Notes under the pieces: generated by a model
The model's database searches: none
Told to the model about the DNA's origin: nothing
What the model saw: only the letters and a program-made list of their open reading frames with translations
Shown: positions 41,983 to 50,249 of the stretch, one piece after another
Layout: every line of letters begins with the position of its first letter
Numbering within the stretch: position 1 is the first letter of the stretch
Translations under genes and position numbers: made by a program
Assembly (NCBI RefSeq): GCF_003008535.1
Contig: NZ_CP027666.1
Location: 3,461,501-3,525,500 of the forward strand
DNA from: Ottowia oryzae
Lineage (GTDB): Bacteria > Pseudomonadota > Gammaproteobacteria > Burkholderiales > Burkholderiaceae_C
Length of the DNA: 64,000 nt
Reading direction: 5' to 3'

Positions 41983-42034
41983 ATTGATTGAATAGCTACC
42001 AGCGCTTATGCCACCTGCGCCAGAACCTTGTTTT
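41983..42034 (-). repeat. Dispersed palindromic repeat, copy 14
   Basis: Reverse copy: ATTGAATAGCTACCAGCGC on the left and CACCTGCGCCAGAACCTTG on the right, in the leader of the CYTH/CHAD gene, ending about 14 bp before its start codon. Confidence 0.8.
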
Positions 42035-42047
42035 CGCACTGAACACC

Positions 42048-43748
42048 ATGCCCCGCCGACCCTCAAACCCGTCCCCCGGCGCTGACAAGGCGGCCGCCAG
42101 CGGCAGCGAAACCGAGCTGAAGCTCTCGCTGCCCGGCGCCGACCCCGCGCGCATCGGCACGCTGCTGGCCCAGTTGCCGCTGCTGGCCAACCTGCCCGTC
42201 GCCGTGCAGCGTCTGGACAACGTCTATTTCGACACGCCCGACCAGCGCCTGCACCGCGCCCGCGCGGCGCTGCGCGTGCGCCGCATCGAGGTGGACGGCG
42301 TGCCCGCGCGCTGGGTACAAACGCTGAAAACCGCGCCCACCGCCACCGGCGGGCTGAGCCAGCGCGGCGAATGGGAAACCCCCGTGGCCGGCCCCGCACT
42401 GGACTTGGCCGCCCTGCAAGCCACGCCCGCCTGGCCCGCGCTGGACCCGGACGGCACTCTGTGGCCCGAACTGGCGCCCGCCTTTGTCACCGAAGCCACC
42501 CGCACCCTGCGCGAAGTGCAAGGCGAGCACGGGGCGCGTATCGAACTGGTGCTGGACATTGGCCGCGTGCGCACGATGGCCGCGGGCGAAAGTGGCGCCG
42601 CGACCCCTGCGCCCGGCGGCAAGAAGTTCAGCGCCGGCCAGCGCCGCAAAACGAAGGCGCCGGCCGCAGGCCCCGCAGCCAGCACAGGCCAAGGCGAAGT
42701 CGCGCTGTGCGAGCTGGAGCTGGAACTGCTGGCCGGCCAGCCCGAGGCGCTGTTCGCCCTGGCCGACCAAATCGCCCAGCACATCGCCGTGCTGCCCGCC
42801 TCGGTCAGCAAGGCCGAGCGCGGCTGGCGGCTGCTGGAGGGCACCACCCACGCCCCGCGCCGCGCGCGCCTGCCCAGCCTGACGCGCGCCACGCCGGTGT
42901 CGGCCGCGGCGGCGGCCGTGCTGGGCGAGGCGCTGGGCCAGTTCCTGGACAACCTGGGCGGTATCCTGCAGAGCGACGGCCCTGAGCTGGTGCACCAGGC
43001 GCGGGTGGGCTGGCGACGCTGGCGCAGCGCCTTGTGGATGTTCAAACCGCTCTTCGCCCACCATCCGCTGCCCGACGCGGCGCCACTGCGCCCGCTGCTC
43101 AAGGCCATGGGCGCCACGCGCGATCTGGACGTGGCGGGCCTGGAAAGCCTGCCGCCCTGGTCAGAGGCCTACATCGACGGCAATGCCGAACGCGCCGAGC
43201 AATGGCAAGCCATGGAAACCGCCGTGCAGGCCGAGCGGCGCATCCGCCGCGCAGGCCTGCTGTCGGTGCTGCAAGCGCCCGCCACAGGGCGCGCGCTGCT
43301 GCAGCTGGAGCAGTGGCTGCACGCGCTGCCCCAGGCCACCGCCGCCACGGATGTGGGCGCCCAGCCCCTGGGCCACTGGGCGCGCCGCCGCGCCCGGCGC
43401 CTGCACCGCCGCCTGAAGCAGGCGGTGCGCGCGCTGAAAAATGCGCCCGCCCCCACGCCCCCAACGCCCGGCAGCAGCACGACCATGCCGCCAGTCGCAT
43501 CGCCAGACCATCAGCACCGCGTGCGCCTGCTGGCCAAGCGCACCCGCTACGTGCTGCAAAGCCTGACCCTGGTGCTGCCCAAGCGCCGCACCCGCCGCTG
43601 GGCCGACCGCGCGACCGACCTGCAAACGCGCATCGGCGCGGCGCGCGATCTGATGCTGCTGGCCAACTTGCTGGAGCCGCTGGGCGTGGACGGCGCCATC
43701 CTGGGCTTCATGCGGGGCGTGGCAGCCGGGCGGCTGGCCGACGACTGA
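42048..43748 (+). CDS. CYTH-CHAD domain protein, likely inorganic triphosphatase
   Basis: A 566-residue two-domain protein. The N-terminal CYTH domain begins SETELKLSLPG with the E-x-E-x-K metal/phosphate motif (residues about 21-25) and continues DNVYFDTPDQRLHRARAALRVR. The CHAD domain starts near residue 285 (LGEALGQFLDNLGGI) and has ELVHQARVGWRRWRSALWMFKP and VRLLAKRTRYVLQSL, His/Lys/Arg helices that bind polyphosphate. Architecture matches YgiF-like triphosphatases. A Lys-rich insert (KKFSAGQRRKTKAPAAG) interrupts the CYTH domain. The frame is open from 41988 but that part is the repeat. Confidence 0.9.
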   Translation: MPRRPSNPSPGADKAAASGSETELKLSLPGADPARIGTLLAQLPLLANLPVAVQRLDNVYFDTPDQRLHRARAALRVRRIEVDGVPARWVQTLKTAPTATGGLSQRGEWETPVAGPALDLAALQATPAWPALDPDGTLWPELAPAFVTEATRTLREVQGEHGARIELVLDIGRVRTMAAGESGAATPAPGGKKFSAGQRRKTKAPAAGPAASTGQGEVALCELELELLAGQPEALFALADQIAQHIAVLPASVSKAERGWRLLEGTTHAPRRARLPSLTRATPVSAAAAAVLGEALGQFLDNLGGILQSDGPELVHQARVGWRRWRSALWMFKPLFAHHPLPDAAPLRPLLKAMGATRDLDVAGLESLPPWSEAYIDGNAERAEQWQAMETAVQAERRIRRAGLLSVLQAPATGRALLQLEQWLHALPQATAATDVGAQPLGHWARRRARRLHRRLKQAVRALKNAPAPTPPTPGSSTTMPPVASPDHQHRVRLLAKRTRYVLQSLTLVLPKRRTRRWADRATDLQTRIGAARDLMLLANLLEPLGVDGAILGFMRGVAAGRLADD

Positions 43749-43755
43749 GCTTAGA

Positions 43756-43812
43756 TATAAAAGCAGGCTCTAGCGCCCACTGCACCAGCGCTGGCAGCTC
43801 TCTTTAACATAG
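43756..43812 (+). repeat. Dispersed palindromic repeat, copy 15
   Basis: Forward copy: AAAAGCAGGCTCTAGCGC on the left, CACCAGCGCTGGCAGCTC on the right, then TTTAACATAG. It lies 8 bp after the CYTH/CHAD stop. Confidence 0.87.
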
Positions 43813-43869
43813 CACATCGCTTACTGAAGCAGGCTGCCACTCACCCTCGCAAGGGCCGCCAGAACGCAA

Positions 43870-43893
43870 AAAACCCGGCCGAGGCCGGGTTTT
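43870..43893. terminator. Bidirectional rho-independent terminator
   Basis: AAAACCCGGCC and its exact complement flank GA; A run on one side, T run on the other. It lies between the convergent CYTH/CHAD and OmpA-like genes and can serve both. Confidence 0.85.
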
Positions 43894-43916
43894 GCACAGA
43901 GGGCGCAGCGCGCTGA

Positions 43917-44471
43917 TTACTGCAGCGTCACTTCCACGCGGCGTGCCTCGGCGTTCGAGCCGGTGGCGGTGATCGCCTCAGGCTTGCGCAGATCCACCTT
44001 GTCTTCGCCAATGCCCAGCGCGGCCAGCGCGTCGCGCACCGCGAAGGCGCGCTGCTTGGCCAGCTCTTCGTTCTTGGCCGGGTCGCCCGTCACGTCGGTG
44101 AAACCGCTGATGACCGCCTTGCGGCCAGCGGCCACGCCCTTCACCACGTCGCCCAGCGCTTCGGCTGCGCCGTTGGCCAGGGCCGCGCTGCCGGTGGCGA
44201 AGTAGAACTTCACCACGCCGTTTTCGACGCGGATGCTGGGCACGTCGGCGGCGTTGGTCATCTCGGCCGGGCTGCCAGGGGCAGCGCCCACGGCGGCACC
44301 CACCGGCGCTCCCACGGCGGCGGAGGTGCTGACGGCGCCGTCAGCCCCACCCGCAGCCCTGCTGGTGCGGTACAGGCCCATGCCCACCGCCAGGCTGATG
44401 GCCAGCAGAATCACACCGATCAGAATGGCCCAAACGACGCCCTGGTTGTCGTCGTTGTCGTTGTTTGTCAT
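43917..44471 (-). CDS. OmpA-family protein
   Basis: A 184-residue protein with an N-terminal membrane anchor (VVWAILIGVILLAISLAVGMGLY, about 12-34), an Ala/Gly/Pro linker, and a C-terminal OmpA/MotB-like peptidoglycan-binding domain (about 80-184): VKFYFATGSAALANGA, ISGFTDVTGDPAKNEELAKQRAFAVRDALAALG and the closing EARRVEVTLQ. It likely tethers the inner membrane to peptidoglycan. GGAG lies 9 nt before the ATG at 44469-44471; the frame is open to 44534 but the conserved start is here. Divergent from chaC with a 46-bp gap. Confidence 0.9.
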   Translation of the reverse strand: MTNNDNDDNQGVVWAILIGVILLAISLAVGMGLYRTSRAAGGADGAVSTSAAVGAPVGAAVGAAPGSPAEMTNAADVPSIRVENGVVKFYFATGSAALANGAAEALGDVVKGVAAGRKAVISGFTDVTGDPAKNEELAKQRAFAVRDALAALGIGEDKVDLRKPEAITATGSNAEARRVEVTLQ

Positions 44472-44517
44472 GAGTTGTCGCTCCAAAGAAAGTTGGGCGA
44501 TTGTATAAAGTCTGGCC

Positions 44518-45180
44518 ATGCCTCTTGGTGACACCCAAGCCTACGCACCCTTCGCCCATTTGCGCCACCCCGGGCGCGACCCGGTTCGCATGCTGGCGGA
44601 CGCGCGCGCACAGTGGCACGCGCAGCGCGGGCAGCAGGCCGATCTGTGGGTGTTTGGCTATGCCTCGCTGATCTGGCGGCCCGATTTCGACTTCAGTGAA
44701 CGCCACGCCACGCTGGTGCATGGCTGGCACCGCGCCTTGGCGATGTGGAGCCGCGTGAACCGCGGCACGCCCGAGCTGCCCGGCCTGGTGTTCGCGCTGC
44801 TGCCCGGCGGCAGCTGCCAGGGCATGGTGTTCCGCATCCCGCGCGCGCAGGCCGAAGCGGTGTTCGACAGCCTTTGGGCCCGCGAAATGCCCAGCGGCGT
44901 GTACGACCCGCGCTGGCTGCCCTGCGCCACGCCCCACGGCACCGTGCCCGCGCTGGCCTTCACCCTGTCGCGGCGCAGCCCCTCGCACACGGGCGAGCTG
45001 ACGGCCGAGCAGTACCGCCACATCTTCCGCCACGCGCGCGGGCGCTACGGCAGCACGCTGGACTACGCCCGCCAGACGCACGACAGCCTGCAGGCGCACG
45101 GCCTGCACGACCGGCGCCTGGGCGCGCTGCTGCGCCACGCCGAGGACGAGCCCGGCGCCTCGCCCAGCGTGCCCGGCTAA
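44518..45180 (+). CDS. chaC: Glutathione-specific gamma-glutamylcyclotransferase, ChaC-like
   Basis: A 220-residue ChaC-family enzyme that splits glutathione to 5-oxoproline and Cys-Gly. It has WVFGYASLIWRPDFDFSERH (the Y-G-S-L-I-W substrate loop, here Y-A-S-L-I-W), GWHRALAMWSRVNRGTPELPGLVFALLPGG and AREMPSGVYDPRWLP, whose Glu is the expected catalytic acid. Standard length is about 220. The bacterial enzyme's physiological role is less certain than that of the eukaryotic one. The start lies 46 bp from the divergent OmpA-like gene. Confidence 0.92.
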   Translation: MPLGDTQAYAPFAHLRHPGRDPVRMLADARAQWHAQRGQQADLWVFGYASLIWRPDFDFSERHATLVHGWHRALAMWSRVNRGTPELPGLVFALLPGGSCQGMVFRIPRAQAEAVFDSLWAREMPSGVYDPRWLPCATPHGTVPALAFTLSRRSPSHTGELTAEQYRHIFRHARGRYGSTLDYARQTHDSLQAHGLHDRRLGALLRHAEDEPGASPSVPG

Positions 45181-45217
45181 GCGGCGCCCCACGCGGGCCA
45201 TCCCTATACTGCGGCGC

Positions 45218-45853
45218 ATGTCCGATATCGCCCATTTGCGCAAAAGCTACGAACGCGCCGAACTGTCCGAAGCCGCCTCCCACGCCGACCCGATGCAGCA
45301 GTTCGGCCAATGGTTTGAAGAGGCGCGCGCCAGCGAAGTGCCCGAACCCAATGCCATGACGCTGGCCACTGTGGGCAGCGATCTGCGGCCCAGCACGCGC
45401 ATCGTGCTGATCAAGGGCTACGACGAGCGCGGCGTGGTCTGGTTCACCAACTACGACAGCCGCAAGGGGCAGGAACTGGCGGGCAACCCTTTCGCCGCGC
45501 TGCAGTTTCACTGGGTTGAGCTGGAGCGCGTGGTGCGCATCGAAGGGCGCGTAGAAAGGGTCAGCGACCTGGAGAGCGACACCTACTTTGCCAGCCGCCC
45601 GCTGGACAGCCGCATCGGCGCGTGGGCCAGCCCGCAAAGCCAGGTGATCGCCGGGCGCGACGTGCTGGTCAAAAACGCGGCGCTGTACGGCGCCAAGTTC
45701 CTGCTGGCGCCGCCGCGCCCGCCGCATTGGGGCGGCTTTCGCCTGGTGCCCGACCGGTGGGAGTTCTGGCAGGGCCGCAAAAGCCGCCTGCACGACCGCC
45801 TGCGCTACCGGCGCGAGGGCGACGCCTGGGTGCGCGAGCGCCTGGCGCCCTGA
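45218..45853 (+). CDS. pdxH: Pyridoxamine 5'-phosphate oxidase
   Basis: PdxH, 211 residues, an FMN enzyme that oxidises pyridoxine/pyridoxamine phosphate to PLP. It starts IAHLRKSYERAELSEA; FMN contacts are in PSTRIVLIKGYDERGVVWFTNYDSRKG; the C-terminal signature is PPHWGGFRLVPDRWEFWQGRKSRLHDRLRY. Length and order match E. coli PdxH. The chaC stop is 37 bp upstream. Its product PLP serves enzymes such as MetC and the aminotransferase at 50246. Confidence 0.96.
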   Translation: MSDIAHLRKSYERAELSEAASHADPMQQFGQWFEEARASEVPEPNAMTLATVGSDLRPSTRIVLIKGYDERGVVWFTNYDSRKGQELAGNPFAALQFHWVELERVVRIEGRVERVSDLESDTYFASRPLDSRIGAWASPQSQVIAGRDVLVKNAALYGAKFLLAPPRPPHWGGFRLVPDRWEFWQGRKSRLHDRLRYRREGDAWVRERLAP

Positions 45854-45958
45854 GCGAAAATCGCCCCACACCCGGTGCGCCGCGCGTTGGTGGCGCCATT
45901 CAGCCGGGTTTTTCGAGACAAGGCGCGCTGCCCCTGGCGGCCCGCCGAGCGCACCCCG

Positions 45959-46840
45959 ATGATCCGAACCCCTCAACAAGAACGCATTTACCGCCTGGCC
46001 AGCAAGCTGCCAGGCCGCTGGCCGTGGCGCGTGGCGCCGTGGCTTTACCGCCGCACGCACGCGCAGGAAGCGCAATCCACCGAAGCGGCGCTAGTCACGC
46101 TGTTCCGCCAGCATTTCCCAGACGCCAGCGACGCCACGGTGCGTGACTGGGCGCGCCTGCACGTCAACCTGGTGGCGTACGAGCTGATGGACGCCATCGC
46201 CCTGCGCCGTGTTGGCTGCAACGGCGACGTGCGGCTGAAGGTGGAAGGCATCGACAAGCTGCATCGCGGGCTGAAGGCGGGGCGCGGCGCCATCATCATC
46301 CTCACGCACTTCGACCGCATCCTGACCGGGCCGATCGGCGTGGCGCAATCGGGCGTGCCCGTCAGCTCGCTCACGATGGAGATTGACGAGAATAACGAGC
46401 TGTCTTCGCTGGAGAAGGCGTACTTTCACCGCAAGATCAGCACTTTTGACGACATGACGGGCGGCATCTCGGTCAAACGCAACCGGTCGATCAAGAAGAT
46501 CTACGAAAGCCTGGGCCGCGGCGACACCTGGACCATCCTGGCCGATGCGCTGCACCCCGAGGCCAAGAACAAGCGCGCCCACCCGTTTCTGGGCAAGACC
46601 CTGTACCTGGCCACGGGCATCGAGCGCATCGCCGCGCACACCGAGGCGGCGCTGCTGCACGTCACCTCGTTCACCGAGCCGGACGGCACGGTGCGCATCC
46701 GCATCCGCGACTTGGAAGGCTCGCCCGAGCAGGCCGTTGATCAGGTGATCGAGCAGCTGGAGCGCGACGTGCGCGAGCGCCCCTGGGCGTGGTGGAACTG
46801 GGGCCTGCTGGACGCCATGACCACACCGCCCGGCAGCTGA
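45959..46840 (+). CDS. LPLAT-superfamily acyltransferase (LpxL/HtrB-like)
   Basis: A 293-residue member of the lysophospholipid acyltransferase superfamily, nearest by layout to the lipid A acyltransferases LpxL/HtrB: RHFPDASDATVRDWARLHVN near the N terminus, GRGAIIILTHFDRILTGPIG at the position of the catalytic motif, and RAHPFLGKTLYLATGIERIA later. The usual H-x4-D/E is not met: THFDRIL has no acid five residues after His (Asp is at +2). No N-terminal transmembrane anchor is seen, unlike LpxL. It may act on another acceptor or be a divergent subgroup. The ATG at 45959 is chosen over the upstream start at 45875. Confidence 0.8.
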   Translation: MIRTPQQERIYRLASKLPGRWPWRVAPWLYRRTHAQEAQSTEAALVTLFRQHFPDASDATVRDWARLHVNLVAYELMDAIALRRVGCNGDVRLKVEGIDKLHRGLKAGRGAIIILTHFDRILTGPIGVAQSGVPVSSLTMEIDENNELSSLEKAYFHRKISTFDDMTGGISVKRNRSIKKIYESLGRGDTWTILADALHPEAKNKRAHPFLGKTLYLATGIERIAAHTEAALLHVTSFTEPDGTVRIRIRDLEGSPEQAVDQVIEQLERDVRERPWAWWNWGLLDAMTTPPGS

Positions 46841-46866
46841 TCTGCGCGATTCGCGGGCCCTGGCGC

Positions 46867-47835
46867 TTAGCCGCCCAGCGGGTTCCAGCGGGCCAGCAAG
46901 GCCATCGTGATCGACACGGTGACCACCGCCACGGCGGTGGATACGGCCACCGAAGCGGTCACCAGCTCTTCGGCCTTGTGGTAGCGCTGCGAGAACAGGA
47001 ACACGTTGGCGCCCACCGGCAGCGCCGCGGCCACTACCATCACCGACAAGGCCAGGCCGCCAAAGCCCAGCGCCCAGCCCGCCAGCGCCATCAGCAGCGG
47101 GTGCACCACGCATTTCAGCAGCGAAATGCCCGTGGCCCCGCGCAGGTGCGGCCCGATGGCCGTTTGCGCCAGGGTCACGCCCACCAGCACCAGCGCCACC
47201 GGGCCGAAGGCGTCGCCCAGCAGCTTCAAAGGCCGCTCGACCACCGGGTGCAGGCCCAGCCCCGTCAGCGAGTACAGAAAGCCCGCGATGATGGGCAGCG
47301 GCACGGGGTGCAGGATGGCGTTTTTCACCGCGCGCGCCACGGTGGCCGCGATGGGCCGGTGTCCCTGCTGCCCGTTCGCGGCCTGCTCGCGCGCGACCAG
47401 CAGCTCGATCACGATGGTGGCCAGCGTCAGCAAGACCAGCGCGTGCATCGAAATCAGCGTGAACAGGTGCACCAGGCCCGCCTGGCCATACGCCAGCTGC
47501 ACCAGGGGCACGCCGATCATCAGCGTGTTGCTGAAGATGGCGGCCAGCGCCACCACGGCCGACCGGCTGTTCAGCCCCTGGATGAACAGCAGCGCGAAGA
47601 ACATCGCCCCCGCCACGATGTAGTACAGCGCGACGGAGCGCAGATCCAGCCGCTCCAGGTGCGCGGTGGCCATGGTGCGAAACAGCAGCGCCTGCACCAG
47701 CACCAGAAAGACAAGGTTGGACAGATCGCGCACCGCCTCGCCGCGAATCAGCCGCAGCCGCCCGGCGGCAAAGCCGATGGCGATCAGCAGCACCACGGGC
47801 AGCATCGAGGAGACGACGGGATGGTCAAGCGTCAT
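46867..47835 (-). CDS. AEC-family transporter (auxin efflux carrier-like)
   Basis: A 322-residue inner-membrane permease with about ten hydrophobic segments in two inverted halves: MLPVVLLIAIGFAAGRL starts the first, and LPIIAGFLYSLTGLGLHP and LLMALAGWALGFGGLALSVMVVAAALPVGANVFLFSQRY are in the second, the last holding the conserved PVGANVFLFS turn. AEC proteins move organic anions such as malate or malonate; the substrate here is unknown. It is convergent with the acyltransferase gene (26-bp gap) and divergent from ribBX. Confidence 0.92.
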   Translation of the reverse strand: MTLDHPVVSSMLPVVLLIAIGFAAGRLRLIRGEAVRDLSNLVFLVLVQALLFRTMATAHLERLDLRSVALYYIVAGAMFFALLFIQGLNSRSAVVALAAIFSNTLMIGVPLVQLAYGQAGLVHLFTLISMHALVLLTLATIVIELLVAREQAANGQQGHRPIAATVARAVKNAILHPVPLPIIAGFLYSLTGLGLHPVVERPLKLLGDAFGPVALVLVGVTLAQTAIGPHLRGATGISLLKCVVHPLLMALAGWALGFGGLALSVMVVAAALPVGANVFLFSQRYHKAEELVTASVAVSTAVAVVTVSITMALLARWNPLGG

Positions 47836-47868
47836 GGATCAAGCCAGGGGCGTGGCGACGGATTTACA

Positions 47869-47925
47869 AGCAAAAACTGGCTCCAGCGCTGGTGCCACCA
47901 GCGCAAGCAGCTATCATTTCAATAG
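47869..47925 (+). repeat. Dispersed palindromic repeat, copy 16
   Basis: Forward copy: CAAAAACTGGCTCCAGCGC on the left, CACCAGCGCAAGCAGCTATC on the right, then TTTCAATAG. It lies in the divergent region between the AEC and ribBX genes; I found no FMN riboswitch there. Confidence 0.85.
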
Positions 47926-48092
47926 TTGCCAATAGGGCTGTGCGGGGCTGCGCGCCAGCGCCCGCAGCGCAGCGGGGTCGGCAAGCAAGGATAATGGCGG
48001 ACTTGCCCCTCGACGCGCCTTTCTGCACAGGCGCCCGTCGCAGTGCACCTGGGCGCCGGGCCCCTGCCCGCGCCCGCCAGCCGACCACCGCT

Positions 48093-49232
48093 ATGAATTC
48101 CCCCACACCTGTTACCGCACCCGCTGGCGCCGGCATTTCGCCGGTGGAAGACATCGTTGCCGAGCTGCGCGCCGGCCGCATGGTCATCCTGGTGGACGAG
48201 GAAGACCGCGAGAACGAGGGCGACCTGATCCTCGCGGCCGACCACGTCACGCCCGAAGCCATCAACTTCATGGCGCGCTTTGGCCGCGGCCTGATCTGCC
48301 TGACCCTGTCGCGCGAGCGTTGCGAACGCCTGCAGCTGCCGCCCATGGTGGCGCGCAACGGCACCAAGATGGGCACCGCCTTCACCGTGTCGATCGAAGC
48401 GGCCGAGGGTGTGACCACCGGCATTTCTGCCGCCGACCGCGCGCGCACCGTGCAGGCCGCCGTGGCGCCCAACGCCAAACCGGCGGATCTGGTGCAGCCG
48501 GGCCACATCTTTCCGCTGCAGGCCGTGGATGGCGGCGTGCTGATGCGCGCCGGCCATACCGAAGCCGGGTGCGACCTGGCCGCCATGGCCGGGTGCGAGC
48601 CGGCCGCCGTGATCTGCGAGATCATGAAAGACGACGGCACCATGGCGCGCCTGCCCGATCTGCAGCTGTTCGCTGCCGAGCATGGGCTGAAGATCGGCAC
48701 CATTGCCGACCTGATCGAATACCGCAGCCGCACCGAATCGCTGGTCGAGAAAGTGGCCACGCGCCCGCTGCGCACCGCGCACGGCGAATTTGTGGCCCAC
48801 GCCTACCGCGACCAGCCCAGCGGCAGCGTGCACTTGGCGCTGGTGCTGGGCCAATGGCAGGCCCAGGACGCGGTGCCGGTGCGCGTGCACGAGCCGCTGT
48901 CGGTGCTGGACGCGCTGGCGCTGGACCGCAACATGCATTCCTGGAGCCTGGACGCCGCGCTGCAGCGCATCCAGCAAGAAGGCCGCGGCGTGGTCGTGCT
49001 GCTGAACTGCGGCGAAACGGCCGAGCAACTGCTGGCGCAATTTGAAGGCACGGCGCGCGCATCACACGCGCCAGAGCGCGGCCGCATGGACCTGCGCAGC
49101 TACGGCGTCGGCGCGCAAATCCTGCGCGACTGCGGCGTGCAGCGCATGCTGCTGCTGGGCACGCCCCGGCGCCTGCCCAGCCTGGCTGGTGGCTATGGCC
49201 TGGAAGTGGCCGGCCACATCACCAAAGAATGA
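48093..49232 (+). CDS. ribB: 3,4-dihydroxy-2-butanone-4-phosphate synthase with degenerate GTP cyclohydrolase II domain (RibBX-type)
   Basis: A 379-residue bifunctional-looking riboflavin protein. The RibB half (about 15-215) is intact: VDEEDRENEGDLILAADHVTPE, RFGRGLICLTLS and MRAGHTEAGCDLAAMAG, the acid and His residues of DHBP synthase that turn ribulose 5-phosphate into DHBP. The C-terminal half lies where GTP cyclohydrolase II should be, but lacks the zinc-binding C-x10-C-D-C-G-x-Q-L motif: only VVLLNCGETAEQL is seen there. This matches the RibBX variant known in Proteobacteria, whose second domain is not a working cyclohydrolase. A true RibA must lie elsewhere. The ATG at 48093 is chosen. 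Confidence 0.92.
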   Translation: MNSPTPVTAPAGAGISPVEDIVAELRAGRMVILVDEEDRENEGDLILAADHVTPEAINFMARFGRGLICLTLSRERCERLQLPPMVARNGTKMGTAFTVSIEAAEGVTTGISAADRARTVQAAVAPNAKPADLVQPGHIFPLQAVDGGVLMRAGHTEAGCDLAAMAGCEPAAVICEIMKDDGTMARLPDLQLFAAEHGLKIGTIADLIEYRSRTESLVEKVATRPLRTAHGEFVAHAYRDQPSGSVHLALVLGQWQAQDAVPVRVHEPLSVLDALALDRNMHSWSLDAALQRIQQEGRGVVVLLNCGETAEQLLAQFEGTARASHAPERGRMDLRSYGVGAQILRDCGVQRMLLLGTPRRLPSLAGGYGLEVAGHITKE

Positions 49233-49263
49233 CCACCGTGTTCACACGGATTGAAGGATCGCC

Positions 49264-49734
49264 ATGATCGGCGCTGACAAAGGACAAACCCCCGCCCTCG
49301 ACGGCCAGAACCTGCGCATTGGCGTGGTGCAGGCGCGCTTCAACGAAGGCGTGACTGACGCGCTGCACCTGGCCTGCGTGACCGAGCTGGCTGCGCTGGG
49401 CGTGCGCGCAGAGAACATCGTGCACGTGACGGTGCCCGGTGCGCTGGAAGTGCCGCTGGCGCTGCAAACCATGGCGCGCAGCGGCGACGGGCGCTACGAC
49501 GCGCTGGTGGCGCTGGGCTGCATCATCCGTGGCGAGACCTACCACTTTGAACTGGTGGCCAACGAATCGGGCGCTGGCGTCACGCGCGTGTCGCTGGACA
49601 ACGGCATCCCCATCGCCAACGCCATTCTCACCACCGAAAACATGGCGCAGGCCGTGGTGCGCCAGGTGGAAAAAGGCCGCGACGCCGCCCGCGTGGCGGT
49701 GGAAATGGCGCTGCTCAAGGAACGACTGGAATGA
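49264..49734 (+). CDS. ribH: 6,7-dimethyl-8-ribityllumazine synthase
   Basis: Lumazine synthase, 156 residues, which condenses DHBP from RibB with the ribitylamino-pyrimidine to form the riboflavin precursor. Visible motifs: RIGVVQARFNEGVTDAL (phosphate/ring contacts), TVPGALEVPLALQTMA, ALGCIIRGETYHFELVANESGAGV and ITLTTENMAQA-like ILTTENMAQAVVR. The catalytic His is in TYHFELV. AAGGA lies 7 nt before the ATG at 49264. It follows ribBX by 31 bp and overlaps nusB by 4 bp. Confidence 0.96.
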   Translation: MIGADKGQTPALDGQNLRIGVVQARFNEGVTDALHLACVTELAALGVRAENIVHVTVPGALEVPLALQTMARSGDGRYDALVALGCIIRGETYHFELVANESGAGVTRVSLDNGIPIANAILTTENMAQAVVRQVEKGRDAARVAVEMALLKERLE

Positions 49735-50249
49735 ACACGCCCACCGCACCGCGCAAACCCGTGGCCCCCAACGGCACACGCAAGTCCTCGACCAAATCGG
49801 CACGCTCCCGCGCGCGCGAATTCGCGCTGCAGGGCCTGTACCAGCACTTTGTGGGTGGGGGCGACGTGGCCTCCATCGACGCTTTCACGCGCGAGCTGCA
49901 AGGCTTCAACAAGGCCGACGCCGTCCACTACGACGCGCTGCTGCACGGCTGCGTCGACCTGAAAGACGACCTTGACGCGCTGATCGTGCCGCTGCTGGAC
50001 CGCGAGTTGGGCCAGATATCGCCCATCGAGCACGGCTGCATGTGGATCGGCGCGTACGAATTCCTGCGCTGCCCCGACGTGCCCTGGCGCGTGGTGCTCA
50101 ACGAATGCATTGAGCTGGCGAAAGACTTTGGCGGCACCGACGGCCACAAATACGTGAACGCGGTGCTCAACGGCCTGGCGCCCAAGCTGCGCACCGCCGA
50201 GGTGCAGGCCGACCGCGCCGCCGGCAAGCCTGCGCCCGCCGCGCCATGA
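49731..50249 (+). CDS. nusB: Transcription antitermination factor NusB
   Basis: NusB, 172 residues, an all-helical RNA-binding factor that with NusE binds boxA of rRNA leaders. A basic N terminus (KSSTKSARSRAREFALQGLYQ) leads into the conserved first helix, then GCVDLKDDLDALIVPLLDRELGQISPIEHGCMWIGAYEFL and VPWRVVLNECIELAKDFGGTDGHKYVNAVLNGLAPKLR, the two hallmark blocks. ribH-nusB coupling is common in Proteobacteria. It overlaps ribH and the aminotransferase by 4 bp each. Confidence 0.96.
   Translation: MNTPTAPRKPVAPNGTRKSSTKSARSRAREFALQGLYQHFVGGGDVASIDAFTRELQGFNKADAVHYDALLHGCVDLKDDLDALIVPLLDRELGQISPIEHGCMWIGAYEFLRCPDVPWRVVLNECIELAKDFGGTDGHKYVNAVLNGLAPKLRTAEVQADRAAGKPAPAAP

Noticed and set aside
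47926..48092. Possible FMN riboswitch before the RibBX gene
   Set aside because: None of the conserved RFN-element blocks is present in this short leader.
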